Of a DNA stretch of 64,000 bases, positions 1 through 10,071 are shown piece after piece. The stretch spans positions 62,001-126,000 of the forward strand of contig NZ_JHXQ01000002.1 of NCBI RefSeq assembly GCF_000621665.1, in the 5' to 3' direction. Source of the stretch: Allorhizobium undicola ORS 992 = ATCC 700741. Its GTDB lineage: Bacteria > Pseudomonadota > Alphaproteobacteria > Rhizobiales > Rhizobiaceae. The position numbers and the translations under genes were made by a program. Under the pieces are notes generated by a model. The model searched no databases. It was given only the letters and a program-made list of their open reading frames with translations, and was not told the origin of the DNA. The first letter of the stretch is position 1; every line of letters starts with the position of its first letter.

Positions 1-1188
1 GGCGCGGTGATCGCCTCCGGCCGCGTTATCATCGAAGGCAATGCCAAGAAGATCCAGCATCAGGCAGGCGGCACGGTCAGCGAGATCCTCGTCAAGGATG
101 GCGACCACGTTGCCGCCGACCAGGTGCTTTTCCGGCTGGATGGCAATCTGGCGCGGGTGAACCAGTCCATCGTGCGCAATGCGCTGGCGCAATTTTACGT
201 GCGCCGCGCCCGGTTGCAGGCGGAAATCACCAAGGCGCCGGAAATGACCATGTCGGAAGATCTGACCCGTCTGGTTGCGCCGGAAACGGCACAGCTTCTC
301 TTGCGCACCGAGCGCAATCTCTTCGATAGCCGCCGCAATGCGCAGGAGGCCATGAAACAGCAGCTTACCTCGCGCCAGCAGCAACTGCTGTCGGAAACCG
401 ACGGTCTTCGCTCGCAGGTGACATCCTATAACGAGCAGCTGGAGCTTCTCAGCGATGAAATCCAGAAGGCGCAATCCATGCTGTCGCAGGGGCTGACCAC
501 GCTGGAGCGGGTCAATACCCGCAAGCGCCAGAAGGCCGAGCTGGAAGGCAATAAAGGGCAGATCATTGCAGCGCTTGCGCAGGCGCAGGGCAAGCTTTCC
601 GAAATCGACCTGCAATTGTTGCAGACCGACGAGGAGCGCAGCACGGAAGTTTCCAACGACCTCACGACCACGGAAGCCAAGGTTTCCGAGTATGAGGAAC
701 GGGAAACGGCGGCCCGCAATCTCATCGAACAATTGGAAGTAAGGGCGCCGACATCCGGCACCATTCACGAACTTGCCATCCGCAATGTCGGCGCTGTGGT
801 GCAGCCCGGCGAAGTGGTGATGATGATCGTGCCGGACAAGGACAAGCTGGAAATCGAAACACGCATCGAGCCGCGGGACGTGGATCAGGTGCATCTCGGC
901 CAGCAGGCGACGATTCGTTTCACCGCCTTCAACCAGAATACAACACCGACATTCGATGGGCAGGTGGCGTTTATAGCACCCGATCTCCACACCGACGAGC
1001 ATACGGGCAAGGCTTATTATGTATTGCGCGTTGGCATGGATGAACAGGCGGCGAAAAAGCTTTCATCATTTGGTCTTTATCCTGGTATGCCATCCGAAGT
1101 GTACCTGAAAACCGAAGAGCGAAATGTCTTATCGTATTTCGTAAAGCCATTCGAAGATCGTCTACAGAATGTGTTTCGCTCAGAGTGA
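1..1188 (+). CDS. HlyD-family type I secretion periplasmic adaptor (5' end outside window)
   Basis: The reading frame is open from the first base, so the N-terminus, including the expected membrane anchor, lies upstream. The visible part begins in the lipoyl-like half (VIIEGNAKKIQHQAGG), passes through about 170 residues of coiled coil rich in Q, E, L and R, returns to the second lipoyl half (VRAPTSGTIHEL), and ends in a beta-barrel domain. This is the arrangement of HlyD/PrtE membrane-fusion proteins, which link an inner-membrane ABC exporter to an outer-membrane channel. The next gene encodes an RTX-like protein, a plausible substrate. A strong terminator follows the stop. The cognate ABC exporter is presumably upstream of the window (inference). 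Confidence 0.93.
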   Translation, partial: GAVIASGRVIIEGNAKKIQHQAGGTVSEILVKDGDHVAADQVLFRLDGNLARVNQSIVRNALAQFYVRRARLQAEITKAPEMTMSEDLTRLVAPETAQLLLRTERNLFDSRRNAQEAMKQQLTSRQQQLLSETDGLRSQVTSYNEQLELLSDEIQKAQSMLSQGLTTLERVNTRKRQKAELEGNKGQIIAALAQAQGKLSEIDLQLLQTDEERSTEVSNDLTTTEAKVSEYEERETAARNLIEQLEVRAPTSGTIHELAIRNVGAVVQPGEVVMMIVPDKDKLEIETRIEPRDVDQVHLGQQATIRFTAFNQNTTPTFDGQVAFIAPDLHTDEHTGKAYYVLRVGMDEQAAKKLSSFGLYPGMPSEVYLKTEERNVLSYFVKPFEDRLQNVFRSE

Positions 1189-1226
1189 ATATTGTTCCAG
1201 TGTCGTGAAGAAAAAATCACGAATTC

Positions 1227-1253
1227 AACCACACCTTAATGGTGTGGTTTTTT
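1227..1253 (+). terminator. Rho-independent terminator after the HlyD gene
   Basis: A 9 bp stem (AACCACACC / GGTGTGGTT) with a 5 nt loop is followed by a run of T, 40 nt after the HlyD stop codon. It separates the exporter gene from the downstream RTX-like gene, which therefore probably has its own promoter in 1255-1400. Confidence 0.85.
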
Positions 1254-1420
1254 GTTTATACATTTGCTTTGGACTAGAATTACACCAAAAATGAACCAAA
1301 TTCACCTAAATTAAAATTTGATTTGTTAAGTTGAGACACTATTATCCATTGCGTAAAGAGGGGGGAGCGGCTGCGCACGCGCCTCCTTCGCTGACGAATT
1401 TTCAACGCAAGGAGTAGGAA

Positions 1421-2386
1421 ATGGCTCTCACTGTAACTTTTGGTAATGGTGGCGCCGCCACGGTTGCCGACCTTCAGAATGTCGCTGACCAGGCTGCATA
1501 CGACCTGCTGGATAGCACCACGACCCAGACCAAGAGCACGATCGGCACGACGGGCTCGCAGATTTCCAGCACGTCTGTGGCTGTTGAAAGCACCACCGGC
1601 CAGGCTGCTGGCACCGTGGACATCCAGTATGATCTGTCTTCGAACTCGTTCGATTTCGACGTTGCCACCAAGTGGAACTCGGTCAAGAACGCGCTGGCCG
1701 TTTCCGATACGTCCGAAAACCTGTCCTTCAAGGATTTCGTTCAGGTTGACGTTTCGCTCGGCGGAACGGGCAACTCCACGGTTGAAATCTACAACGTCAA
1801 GCGTACCAACGTCACCACCGGCGATGGTAACGACACGGTTACGATCTCGATGTCGTCCAACGACAAGGCCTGGGTCAATGCTTTCAGCATCAACACCGGC
1901 AAGGGCAACGACACCATCACGCTGCTGAAGGGCGAAGCCCTGAACTCGTCTGATGTTGGCGGTGTACAGAGCGCGTCCGTTGTCAACGGCGGCGCTGGCG
2001 TAACCGACGGTTCCTTCACCAGCGTTACCATCAACGCAGGCGCCGGCAACGACACCATCGACCTGAGCGCCGTCAACCTGAAGAGCTCCACCGTTACCGG
2101 CGGTGCTGGCACCGATACGCTGATCGCCAGCGGCGGCACCGACACCTTCGTGTTCAACAGCGGCGATTTCGGCAAGACGGTCGGCTCCGCTGACCATATC
2201 GAAGGCTTTGCTCTCGGCACCGACAAGATCAAGCTGACCGGCACGGCCTATTCTGACTGGAAGGTCACGAATGTCGATGGCGATTCGCTGATCACCTACG
2301 TTGGCTCCGACTCGGCTCACGCCAAGGACAAGATCGTCGTTGACGGTGTTGACCTGTCCAGCTCCAGCGCCTGGTTCACTGCCTGA
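1421..2386 (+). CDS. RTX-like calcium-binding-repeat secreted protein, candidate type I secretion substrate
   Basis: A 321-residue acidic, Gly/Asp/Thr/Ser-rich protein without cysteine and without an N-terminal signal peptide. Glycine-aspartate nonapeptide-like motifs are seen at residues 134-139 (GDGNDT), 160-165 (GKGNDT), 207-212 (GAGNDT) and 227-233 (GGAGTDT), followed by a GGTDTFVF segment typical of hemolysin-type repeats and a C-terminus ending in small and hydrophobic residues. Such proteins are exported in one step by HlyB-HlyD-TolC type systems, and an HlyD gene lies directly upstream. The start has a strong AAGGAG site. Codon use is very biased (AAC, GGC, ACC, AAG), suggesting high expression. 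Function beyond export is unknown; it could be an adhesin or surface-layer-like protein. Confidence 0.85.
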   Translation: MALTVTFGNGGAATVADLQNVADQAAYDLLDSTTTQTKSTIGTTGSQISSTSVAVESTTGQAAGTVDIQYDLSSNSFDFDVATKWNSVKNALAVSDTSENLSFKDFVQVDVSLGGTGNSTVEIYNVKRTNVTTGDGNDTVTISMSSNDKAWVNAFSINTGKGNDTITLLKGEALNSSDVGGVQSASVVNGGAGVTDGSFTSVTINAGAGNDTIDLSAVNLKSSTVTGGAGTDTLIASGGTDTFVFNSGDFGKTVGSADHIEGFALGTDKIKLTGTAYSDWKVTNVDGDSLITYVGSDSAHAKDKIVVDGVDLSSSSAWFTA

Positions 2387-2404
2387 TTTTTGCCGATTGA
2401 TTTT

Positions 2405-2435
2405 CCGGCGGCGCTTCGGCGCTGCCGGTTTTTTT
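2405..2435 (+). terminator. Rho-independent terminator after the RTX-like gene
   Basis: A GC-rich stem (CCGGCGGCGC / GCGCTGCCGG) around a TTCG-type loop is followed by seven T residues, about 20 nt after the stop codon. Confidence 0.88.
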
Positions 2436-2543
2436 ATGCCTATGGGCATGAACGTTTTCGTTCATGGACCCCCGATATTCCAAATCACGCCATTGCATGT
2501 TAAGCGCTGCCATCTGCTGCTGTCTCAGGAAGGACAAGAAGGC

Positions 2544-2864
2544 ATGGCCAGTTTCATTTCGAAAATTCTTTCGGTCTTTTCCGGTCCTGCAAAGGGCGAA
2601 GCCGCCGCACCCGCAAGTGAGCCGCAAATCCACGCCGATTGCCGGATTTTCGCCGAGCCGCTGCGCGAGGGTGCGCAATATCGTCTCGCTGGCCGTATCG
2701 AAAAAGATGTCGATGGCCGCGTATTGACCCGCAGCTTCATTCGCGCCGATCTGTTTACCGGCCGTGACGAGGCGCTTGAATTCACCTTCCGCAAGGGAAG
2801 GCAAATTATCGATCAGTCGGGCGCCTCACTGTTTGCCGATGGCGAGGCCAGCCGTCAGGTCTGA
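2544..2864 (+). CDS. HlyU-family transcriptional regulator-like protein
   Basis: 106 residues matching the small HlyU family: an N-terminal MASFISKILSVFSG segment, then an 80-residue region with DCRIFAEPLREGAQYRLAGRI and a C-terminal DQSGASLFADGE. In Vibrio, HlyU is a winged-helix activator of hemolysin and RTX genes; many alphaproteobacteria carry a homologue next to secretion genes. The start at 2544 is chosen because AGGA lies just upstream and the protein then has normal family length; the longer frame would begin inside the RTX-like gene. Its position after an HlyD gene and an RTX-like gene suggests, but does not prove, a regulatory link. Confidence 0.82.
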   Translation: MASFISKILSVFSGPAKGEAAAPASEPQIHADCRIFAEPLREGAQYRLAGRIEKDVDGRVLTRSFIRADLFTGRDEALEFTFRKGRQIIDQSGASLFADGEASRQV

Positions 2865-2872
2865 TCGTTTCC

Positions 2873-2911
2873 AGAGCATTTCCAGCCAAAGTGTAGTCGG
2901 TTTTGCGTGTG
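2873..2911. repeat. Diverged copy of the AGAGCATTT...AAGTG...CGGTTTT intergenic repeat
   Basis: The segment beginning AGAGCATTTCCAGCCAAAGTG resembles the better copy at 30709-30757 and a partial inverse copy at 9979-10000. I recall this type of short repeat as common in Hyphomicrobiales genomes; it carries no coding signal. Confidence 0.55.
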
Positions 2912-2916
2912 GTTTA

Positions 2917-3094
2917 CCTCCCTCTGTCCTGCCGGACATCTCCCCCTCAAGGGGGGAGATCGGCAAGATCAAGGCCCTGCCTACATTCCTGAAAAAGGCC
3001 GTCACCACACCTATTCTTTGAAGAATGGCGCTTTGTCCGTATTGCAATCTCCCCCCTTGAGGGGGAGATGCCTGGCAAGGCAGAGGGGGGAAGG
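2917..3094. repeat. Large inverted-repeat element of the rhizobial RIME type
   Basis: Two arms of about 45 bp (2917-2960 and 3047-3094) are inverted copies. Each contains the palindrome ATCTCCCCCTCAAGGGGGGA plus a CCCTCTGYCYTGCC segment. They enclose about 85 bp of unrelated sequence. The arm sequence and architecture resemble RIME1, the mosaic intergenic element of Rhizobium and Sinorhizobium. It fills most of the 354 bp gene-free stretch between the HlyU-like gene and cpdB. Confidence 0.7.
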
Positions 3095-3169
3095 CCACGC
3101 GACATTCCTCAGCGTCGTGTACTGTGGAACCCGTGTTCGCCGGAAATGCTCAAATGCGTTGAATTGGAA

Positions 3170-3197
3170 GCAGGCCCTTGGCGGGGCCTGCTTTTTT
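3170..3197 (+). terminator. Plus-strand terminator downstream of the HlyU-like gene and repeat
   Basis: An 8 bp perfect stem (GCAGGCCC / GGGCCTGC) is followed by six T residues. It faces the converging cpdB gene, whose stop lies 22 bp further on, and would protect it from read-through. Confidence 0.8.
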
Positions 3198-3218
3198 GTG
3201 CGGGGGGTCTTCCCGGCG

Positions 3219-5219
<2,001 letters not shown>

Positions 5220-5348
5220 GGGGGCTCTCCTGCCTTCGGTTATGCGCGTTGCATGACGATTGAAGGCATAACATGACAGCAGGATGATGCTATGAAAAAA
5301 GCAGAGATTCTGCCCCTTTCACAGCAAATCTCTTTTGATCCTGAAATT

Positions 5349-5454
5349 TACAGCGCCGTGCGTTTTATCAAACGCACAAAGGACGCTGTAAAACTTTAAA
5401 TCTGCTGCATAATTTTCACCTTAAATCGATTCCGATTTAAGGAATTATGCAGTA
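5349..5454. repeat. Palindromic two-hairpin repeat, family B (copy 1)
   Basis: A 106 bp unit bounded by TA at both ends. Hairpin one is TACAGCG...CGCTGTA with an inner GTGCGTTTTATCAAACGCAC stem; hairpin two is CTGCATAATTTTC...GGAATTATGCAG with a CCTTAAATCG/CGATTTAAGG core. Near-identical copies lie at 36357-36462 (also 106 bp, opposite orientation) and 57614-57714; 30601-30694 is a distant relative. Length and architecture recall Brucella Bru-RS elements (103 and 105 bp palindromic repeats), but I cannot confirm sequence identity. It lies between the cpdB start and the end of the Lrp-type gene. Confidence 0.85.
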
Positions 5455-5462
5455 GAATTTTC

Positions 5463-5921
5463 TCAAAGTCCCACATTGGGCCGGTCGATGATTTCGCGCA
5501 GCGCAAAGCTGGAATTGATTTTCACCACATGCGGCAGGGCGGAAAGCCAGTCGCGGTGAATGCGCTCGTAGTCTTCAAGATCCTTTGCGGCAACACGCAG
5601 GATATAGTCGTATTCGCCTGACATAAGATAGCAGACCAACACATTCGGGCAGCGCTTTACGGCGGCCTCGAATTCCTGAAGCGTTTTGGCGAATTGACCC
5701 GATAGCGAGATGTGGACGATCACCATCATCTTGTAATCCAGCGCCTTGTGGGCAAGGCGGGCATGATAGCCGGAAATGACGCCAGCCTTTTCCAGCGCGT
5801 CATGGCGGCGCGAGCAGGCCGACGCGCTCAAGCCCACCCGCTCTGCAAGCTCGCTGTTGGAGATGCGTCCGTTCCGCTGCAATTCCTTGAGGATCGCAAG
5901 ATCAATTGTGTCCAGCTGCAT
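5463..5921 (-). CDS. Lrp/AsnC-family transcriptional regulator, probable regulator of ald
   Basis: 152 residues with an N-terminal helix-turn-helix (LDTIDLAILKELQRNGRISNSELAERVGLSASACSRR) and a C-terminal RAM/AsnC effector domain. It is divergent from the alanine dehydrogenase gene, the arrangement known for AldR-type Lrp regulators that activate ald in response to alanine; that role is inferred here. The start at 5921 (MQLDTIDLAI) puts the helix-turn-helix at the usual distance; the longer frame adds 13 atypical residues. The gene stop lies only 8 bp from repeat copy 1. Confidence 0.9.
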   Translation of the reverse strand: MQLDTIDLAILKELQRNGRISNSELAERVGLSASACSRRHDALEKAGVISGYHARLAHKALDYKMMVIVHISLSGQFAKTLQEFEAAVKRCPNVLVCYLMSGEYDYILRVAAKDLEDYERIHRDWLSALPHVVKINSSFALREIIDRPNVGL

Positions 5922-6081
5922 GTGTGCAATAAAATCTACCAGAATAGCCAATTCCTGCAATTTTTCACGAAACTCGTGTCGCGGGCAAGCTGTCTTTGCA
6001 AGGACATTGCCAGTTTTTTCTGTTTGAATTTTCCTGCGTTACAACATTGACGCCTTGCGGGGAAAAATAAGGAAAAACGGG
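5922..6081. promoter_or_regulatory. Divergent control region between the Lrp-type gene and ald
   Basis: A 160 bp AT-richer spacer separates the two divergent starts. Members of the Lrp family usually bind such spacers cooperatively. I see no unambiguous Lrp box or promoter hexamers, so only the arrangement supports this call. Confidence 0.5.
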
Positions 6082-7200
6082 ATGCGTGTAGGCTGCCCTA
6101 AGGAAATCAAGAACCATGAATATCGCGTGGGCCTGACGCCTGCCGCTGTGCGTGAATATGTTGCCCACGGCCACGAGGTTCTCGTGGAAACCGGGGCTGG
6201 GGCAGGCATTGGCGCCGACGATGGCGCCTATCAGGCCGCCGGTGCCAGAATTGTCGCCACGGCACGCGATGTGTTCGAAAAGGCCGACATGGTCGTGAAG
6301 GTCAAGGAACCGCAGCCGCAGGAATGGGCCATGCTGCGCGAGGGCCAGTTGCTCTACACCTATCTGCATCTTGCGCCCGATCCGGAGCAGACCAAGGGTC
6401 TTATCGGGTCCGGCGTGACCGCGATTGCCTATGAGACCGTGACGGATGACCGGGGCGGCCTGCCGCTGCTGGCGCCGATGTCGGAAGTGGCCGGGCGCTT
6501 GGCCATTCAGGCCGGTGCAACCGGGTTGCAGAAGGCCCATGGCGGCCGTGGCATCCTGCTGGGCGGCGTTCCCGGCGTATTGCCGGCCAAGGTCACGGTG
6601 ATCGGCGGAGGCGTGGTTGGCCTTCATGCCGCCAAGATGGCCGTTGGCCTCGGGGCCGATGTGACGATCGTCGATCGTTCTCTGCCGCGTCTGCGCCAGT
6701 TGGATGATATTTTCAATGGCCGTGTGCATACGGTCTATTCGACCATCGATGCGCTTGAGCAGGAGGTTTTCTCGGCTGATCTGGTGATTGGCGCCGTGCT
6801 CATTCCCGGCGCTGCCGCCCCCAAGCTGGTCACGCGGGAAATGCTTTCCGGCATGAAGAAGGGCGCAGTCATCGTCGATGTTGCTATCGATCAGGGCGGT
6901 TGCTTTGAAACCTCGCACGCCACCACCCATTCCGAGCCGACCTTCGAGGTCGATGGCGTGATCCACTATTGCGTGGCCAATATGCCGGGCGCCGTGCCGA
7001 TTACCTCTACCCACGCCCTGAACAATGCAACGCTTTCTCACGGTCTTGCCCTGGCTGACCGGGGTCTGCGCGCCATTGCGGAAGACCGGCATCTGCGAAA
7101 CGGTTTGAACGTCCACAAGGGCCGGATCACCAACAAGGCCGTGGCTGACGCACTGGGCTACGATGCGATTGCCCCGGAAGCAGCGCTGAACGTGGCGTAA
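6082..7200 (+). CDS. ald: Alanine dehydrogenase
   Basis: 372 residues, the usual length. The N-terminus [20 protein letters not shown] is the family signature with the substrate-binding Arg and Lys, and a Rossmann motif ([19 protein letters not shown]) begins near residue 173. The enzyme interconverts L-alanine and pyruvate plus ammonia with NAD(H) in the cytoplasm, supplying pyruvate when alanine is used as carbon and nitrogen source. The start at 6082 is chosen over the upstream in-frame start because family members begin MRVG. It is divergent from an Lrp-family gene and ends before a terminator. Confidence 0.97.
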   Translation: MRVGCPKEIKNHEYRVGLTPAAVREYVAHGHEVLVETGAGAGIGADDGAYQAAGARIVATARDVFEKADMVVKVKEPQPQEWAMLREGQLLYTYLHLAPDPEQTKGLIGSGVTAIAYETVTDDRGGLPLLAPMSEVAGRLAIQAGATGLQKAHGGRGILLGGVPGVLPAKVTVIGGGVVGLHAAKMAVGLGADVTIVDRSLPRLRQLDDIFNGRVHTVYSTIDALEQEVFSADLVIGAVLIPGAAAPKLVTREMLSGMKKGAVIVDVAIDQGGCFETSHATTHSEPTFEVDGVIHYCVANMPGAVPITSTHALNNATLSHGLALADRGLRAIAEDRHLRNGLNVHKGRITNKAVADALGYDAIAPEAALNVA

Positions 7201-7287
7201 TCCCGCCCGGATTTCCGGGCTCCGGTCTTGCACACCGCCGCATGGCGATGTGCTAGATCATACCAAGACGGTCTGCATTTGAATGAG

Positions 7288-7321
7288 GCAGCCTTCCGGT
7301 AGCGCGGCGGGCTGCTTTTTT
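7288..7321 (+). terminator. Terminator after ald
   Basis: The stem GCAGCC / GGCTGC closes an internal GC-rich loop and is followed by seven T residues. The T run abuts the stop codon of the convergent asparaginase gene. Confidence 0.75.
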
Positions 7322-7322
7322 G

Positions 7323-8894
7323 TCAGATCAAGGCGCGATGCGCCCAGCTCTCGCGCTGAAGGGCATAATCGTAAAGGCTGAGCTTTACGTCTCCGGCGCT
7401 TGCCGTCAACCGCAGGCTGGACGCCGCACTCTCTGCCTGTCCGGTATTGCTGGCCCAGAGCGGCTGATTGTTGCGGCTGTAAAAGACAAGATTGCCGTCA
7501 TTTTGAACCACCAGCCGGCCGGGTAGTTCTGCCTGCGCATCAGGGGCAAGCATGGACCAGAGAATCCTGCCGCCATTCTGGCGCAGGAGCGGACCTTTTT
7601 GCGGATCGTTAAAGAGTTCGGCGCTGCCATTGAATGTCTTGATCGCCTGACCGGCAAGCAGAACCGGGTTGATACGGCTGTCGAGCTGGCTGATGGCCGC
7701 CATTTCGCCAGCCAGCGGTATCTGCATGAGATGTTTCACGTCATCCATGGACCAGCCATTGCCCTCGCGCGCGGCAAGCAGCACGGTCAGTTTGGCCAGC
7801 GATGCCATGGGCGTCATGTCCACAGGGTTCAGGGCGCCAATGGCCGGAAGCCAGGCGCCTGCGGCATAGGCATTATAGTCCACCCAGCCGTGCAGAACCT
7901 GCGTATTGTCCATAATCACGACACCGGCCTTGCTGGCCGCGTCCAGCGCCTTGTATATGGCGCCATCCTTTGCACTATTGGCATTGCCGCTGGGGAAATT
8001 GCCGGCACCGTAGGATTCCAGAACCAGCCCGCTCACACCTTGCGCCACGCAGGCATTGATCAGATCGGCCAGCAGGGCGCTGCCCTCGCGCTGATCGTAA
8101 TGGGCGGGAAAGGCGTTGAGTTGCGCCACCCGCACGGCCCCGATGCGCGAGCGGATATGGGAAAGCTGCCTCAGCACGTCCGCACGCACATTTTCATCGT
8201 CAAGGCTGATCTGGCGCGATACCGGCGGGGGCAGAATCTCGCCCGAATCGAGCGTGAATGAAATGCCATAGCGCCCCAAGGGCGCAGCATTGGGGGTGGA
8301 AAAACCGCGAAACTGGTTTGCATCCGTCTTGGTGATGCGCGAACCGCGCAGCAGCAGGCTATCGAAAAACAGACAGACTTCCGAAAGGCCGGAACGGGCT
8401 GCCGCCACCGCGCCGCAGACATTCTGGAAGGCATCGGTGTTGAAATGCATTCCCTCGATGCGTCCGCCGCCCGGCGAATAGAAAAGGGGCACCTGTGAAC
8501 CCGTCAGGATTACCGGCTTGGAAAGGGCTGCAAGCGGCGTGCCGTCGGCGCTGAAACGCGACAGCAGCAGCGGCAGGGCCATGCCGGTGAAATCCATGGT
8601 ATCGGTGCCATGCAACACCACCCAGCCATCGGCCTCATCGTAATGGTTCAGAATGTAGTCGGCAATCAGACACCAGTCGGAAGGCTGGAGGTTGGTGCTG
8701 TCCAACATGCCGTTGGCGCTCTCGGGAAAGGCCAGATCCGTGGCGTAGTCCAGCACCAGGTCGGGAAAACGTTGTGCCAGAAGCGGCTCAAGCTGCACAC
8801 GGCAGGCCTCGGCAAAGGCAGACGATGTCATCGGGGCCAGGGGGTTTCCCACGCAGCTTATGGTGCCGCCCGTGTTGATAATCATGATCTTCAT
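7323..8894 (-). CDS. Asparaginase with a C-terminal bulb-type lectin-like domain
   Basis: 523 residues, about 190 more than an ordinary asparaginase. The N-terminal part carries the family motifs: MKIMIINTGGTISCVG with the nucleophile threonine, VVLHGTDTMDFTG with the second catalytic Thr-Asp pair, and GAGNFPSGNANSAKDG. From about residue 415 the sequence changes to a beta-rich segment containing LVVQNDGNLVFYSRNNQPLW, which fits the B-lectin mannose-binding pattern QxDxNxVxY. No signal peptide is visible, so the protein appears cytoplasmic, which is odd for a lectin fusion. The start at 8894 has a GGGGGA ribosome site. L-asparagine hydrolysis to aspartate and ammonia is the likely reaction. 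Confidence 0.87.
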   Translation of the reverse strand: MKIMIINTGGTISCVGNPLAPMTSSAFAEACRVQLEPLLAQRFPDLVLDYATDLAFPESANGMLDSTNLQPSDWCLIADYILNHYDEADGWVVLHGTDTMDFTGMALPLLLSRFSADGTPLAALSKPVILTGSQVPLFYSPGGGRIEGMHFNTDAFQNVCGAVAAARSGLSEVCLFFDSLLLRGSRITKTDANQFRGFSTPNAAPLGRYGISFTLDSGEILPPPVSRQISLDDENVRADVLRQLSHIRSRIGAVRVAQLNAFPAHYDQREGSALLADLINACVAQGVSGLVLESYGAGNFPSGNANSAKDGAIYKALDAASKAGVVIMDNTQVLHGWVDYNAYAAGAWLPAIGALNPVDMTPMASLAKLTVLLAAREGNGWSMDDVKHLMQIPLAGEMAAISQLDSRINPVLLAGQAIKTFNGSAELFNDPQKGPLLRQNGGRILWSMLAPDAQAELPGRLVVQNDGNLVFYSRNNQPLWASNTGQAESAASSLRLTASAGDVKLSLYDYALQRESWAHRALI

Positions 8895-8914
8895 GGCATA
8901 TCCCCCGAAATAAG

Positions 8915-8940
8915 GGCCCGGACTTTTGCAAGTCCGGGCC
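8915..8940 (-). promoter_or_regulatory. Perfect GNRA hairpin in the asparaginase mRNA leader
   Basis: In the minus-strand RNA an 11 bp perfect stem (GGCCCGGACTT / AAGTCCGGGCC) is closed by a GCAA tetraloop, a GNRA loop. It lies 21 nt upstream of the asparaginase start and just 5' of its ribosome site. No U tract follows, so it is not a typical terminator. Confidence 0.6.
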
Positions 8941-9072
8941 AAGCTGCTGCGCGTCGCGATTCTTGTTATGGACTCCCCGCAGAGCCGCAGCATAGACTTC
9001 TCTCTTCCCTTTAAGCGATTTTTTCCCGTTGGGGAAGAAGCTGTCTGACAGATTTTCGGGGAGATCTGCCGC

Positions 9073-9423
9073 TCAGCGCGGTCGCTCGATATTATCGTAA
9101 ACCTTCATGAGCTGCTTCAACCTTTCCTCGTATGTTGTTTTAATACATGCAATCTCCGCATTGCAGGCCTGACGGCTTTTCAGCCACGCAGTCTGCTGAT
9201 CCTGCAACTCGCCACGATTGCCCATGGCAAGCAGGCCGGAGAGGAGATCGAAGGTTGTGACCATTTTAACATCGAGATCGTTGAGATCCCGATGCTCGCA
9301 AATGGCTTTTTCGTCGGCCTTGAGATCGGTCCGATTGCAGTCGAAGCTGGCAGCCATTGCCGGTGAAACCGGAAGACAACCGAGAAAAACCAGAGCGATG
9401 GCAGCGTGGAGGGAGCGGGGCAT
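9073..9423 (-). CDS. Secreted LprI-like protein (lysozyme-inhibitor LprI N-terminal domain)
   Basis: 116 residues with a clear signal peptide (MPRSLHAAIALVFLGCLPVSPAMAA). The mature part has four cysteines in the LprI/DUF1311-like pattern: SFDCNRTDLKADEKAICEH..LDVKM and WLKSRQACNAEIACIKTTYEERL. LprI of mycobacteria inhibits lysozyme; most proteobacterial members are uncharacterised periplasmic proteins. The start at 9423 is chosen because AAAGG lies 8 nt upstream and the signal peptide begins directly; an in-frame ATG at 9438 lacks a ribosome site. Confidence 0.75.
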   Translation of the reverse strand: MPRSLHAAIALVFLGCLPVSPAMAASFDCNRTDLKADEKAICEHRDLNDLDVKMVTTFDLLSGLLAMGNRGELQDQQTAWLKSRQACNAEIACIKTTYEERLKQLMKVYDNIERPR

Positions 9424-10071
9424 GGTGGCGCCTTTCATTGGTTTCGTCGCAAGGGAGATGATGCAGTGTCTGCAAATGTAAAGGTCACGGGCCACAATGG
9501 GCGGAATGCCAGGACTGCTTTCATTCGGTCTTGAACAGGCTGCAAACGGCAACTTTCTGCCCTTGTCGAGTTTCATGGGCGTTAAGTATACTTTGCTCCG
9601 GTTATCGATACTCACCGTTTTCATCTCACCTCAGCCGGAATGTCGATCCGCTCAGAAGGAGAGTACGCCCCCGTTGAAAGACGATGGCATCAACGAACTC
9701 AGGCAGATGCTGACCGAAGCGCGAAGATCAGCCGAAAAATGACAGGAGTTCTTCGATTGCTTCGTCCTCGACGAAAAGATCGTCGCACGCATCAAGACAT
9801 ATTCCCCGCAGTAGAAATCGGGCGGGTATCCCTGATGTTGCAAGGCTGCGATTCGTCTAAGGCGGAATAAGGTCGGACAGTACCTCCGCAGAAAATTTTC
9901 CTATTGTTTTCCTGCGGAGAATATTCCGTTTTCATCGAATAATGGAATATTCTCTCTATTTTCTCCTGCATTCCCATTGGAAACCGGTTCCCACTTTTCT
10001 CATGACAACGCTCTACGTGTGCAGGACAGGGAGGGGGCGTGCCGGGCAAGCTGGTGTGGTCTGAGGCACCC
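9424..10071. other. Gene-free stretch with possible remnants
   Basis: About 650 bp with no convincing gene. Two short overlapping plus-strand frames (9497-9742 and 9640-9870) lack recognisable family motifs. One frame reads DGINELRQMLTEARRSAEK, a stop, then EFFDCFVLDEKIVARIKTYSPQ and another stop, which could be a decayed gene. An inverse partial copy of the AAGTGGGAACCGGTTTCC repeat lies at 9979-10000. Confidence 0.4.

Noticed and set aside
1280-2449. 389-codon open frame antisense to the RTX-like gene
   Set aside because: It mirrors the strongly biased codons of the sense gene, has no family motif and covers terminators at both ends.
2917-3094. Possible CRISPR array
   Set aside because: Only two inverted arms rather than direct repeats with regular spacers, and no cas genes.
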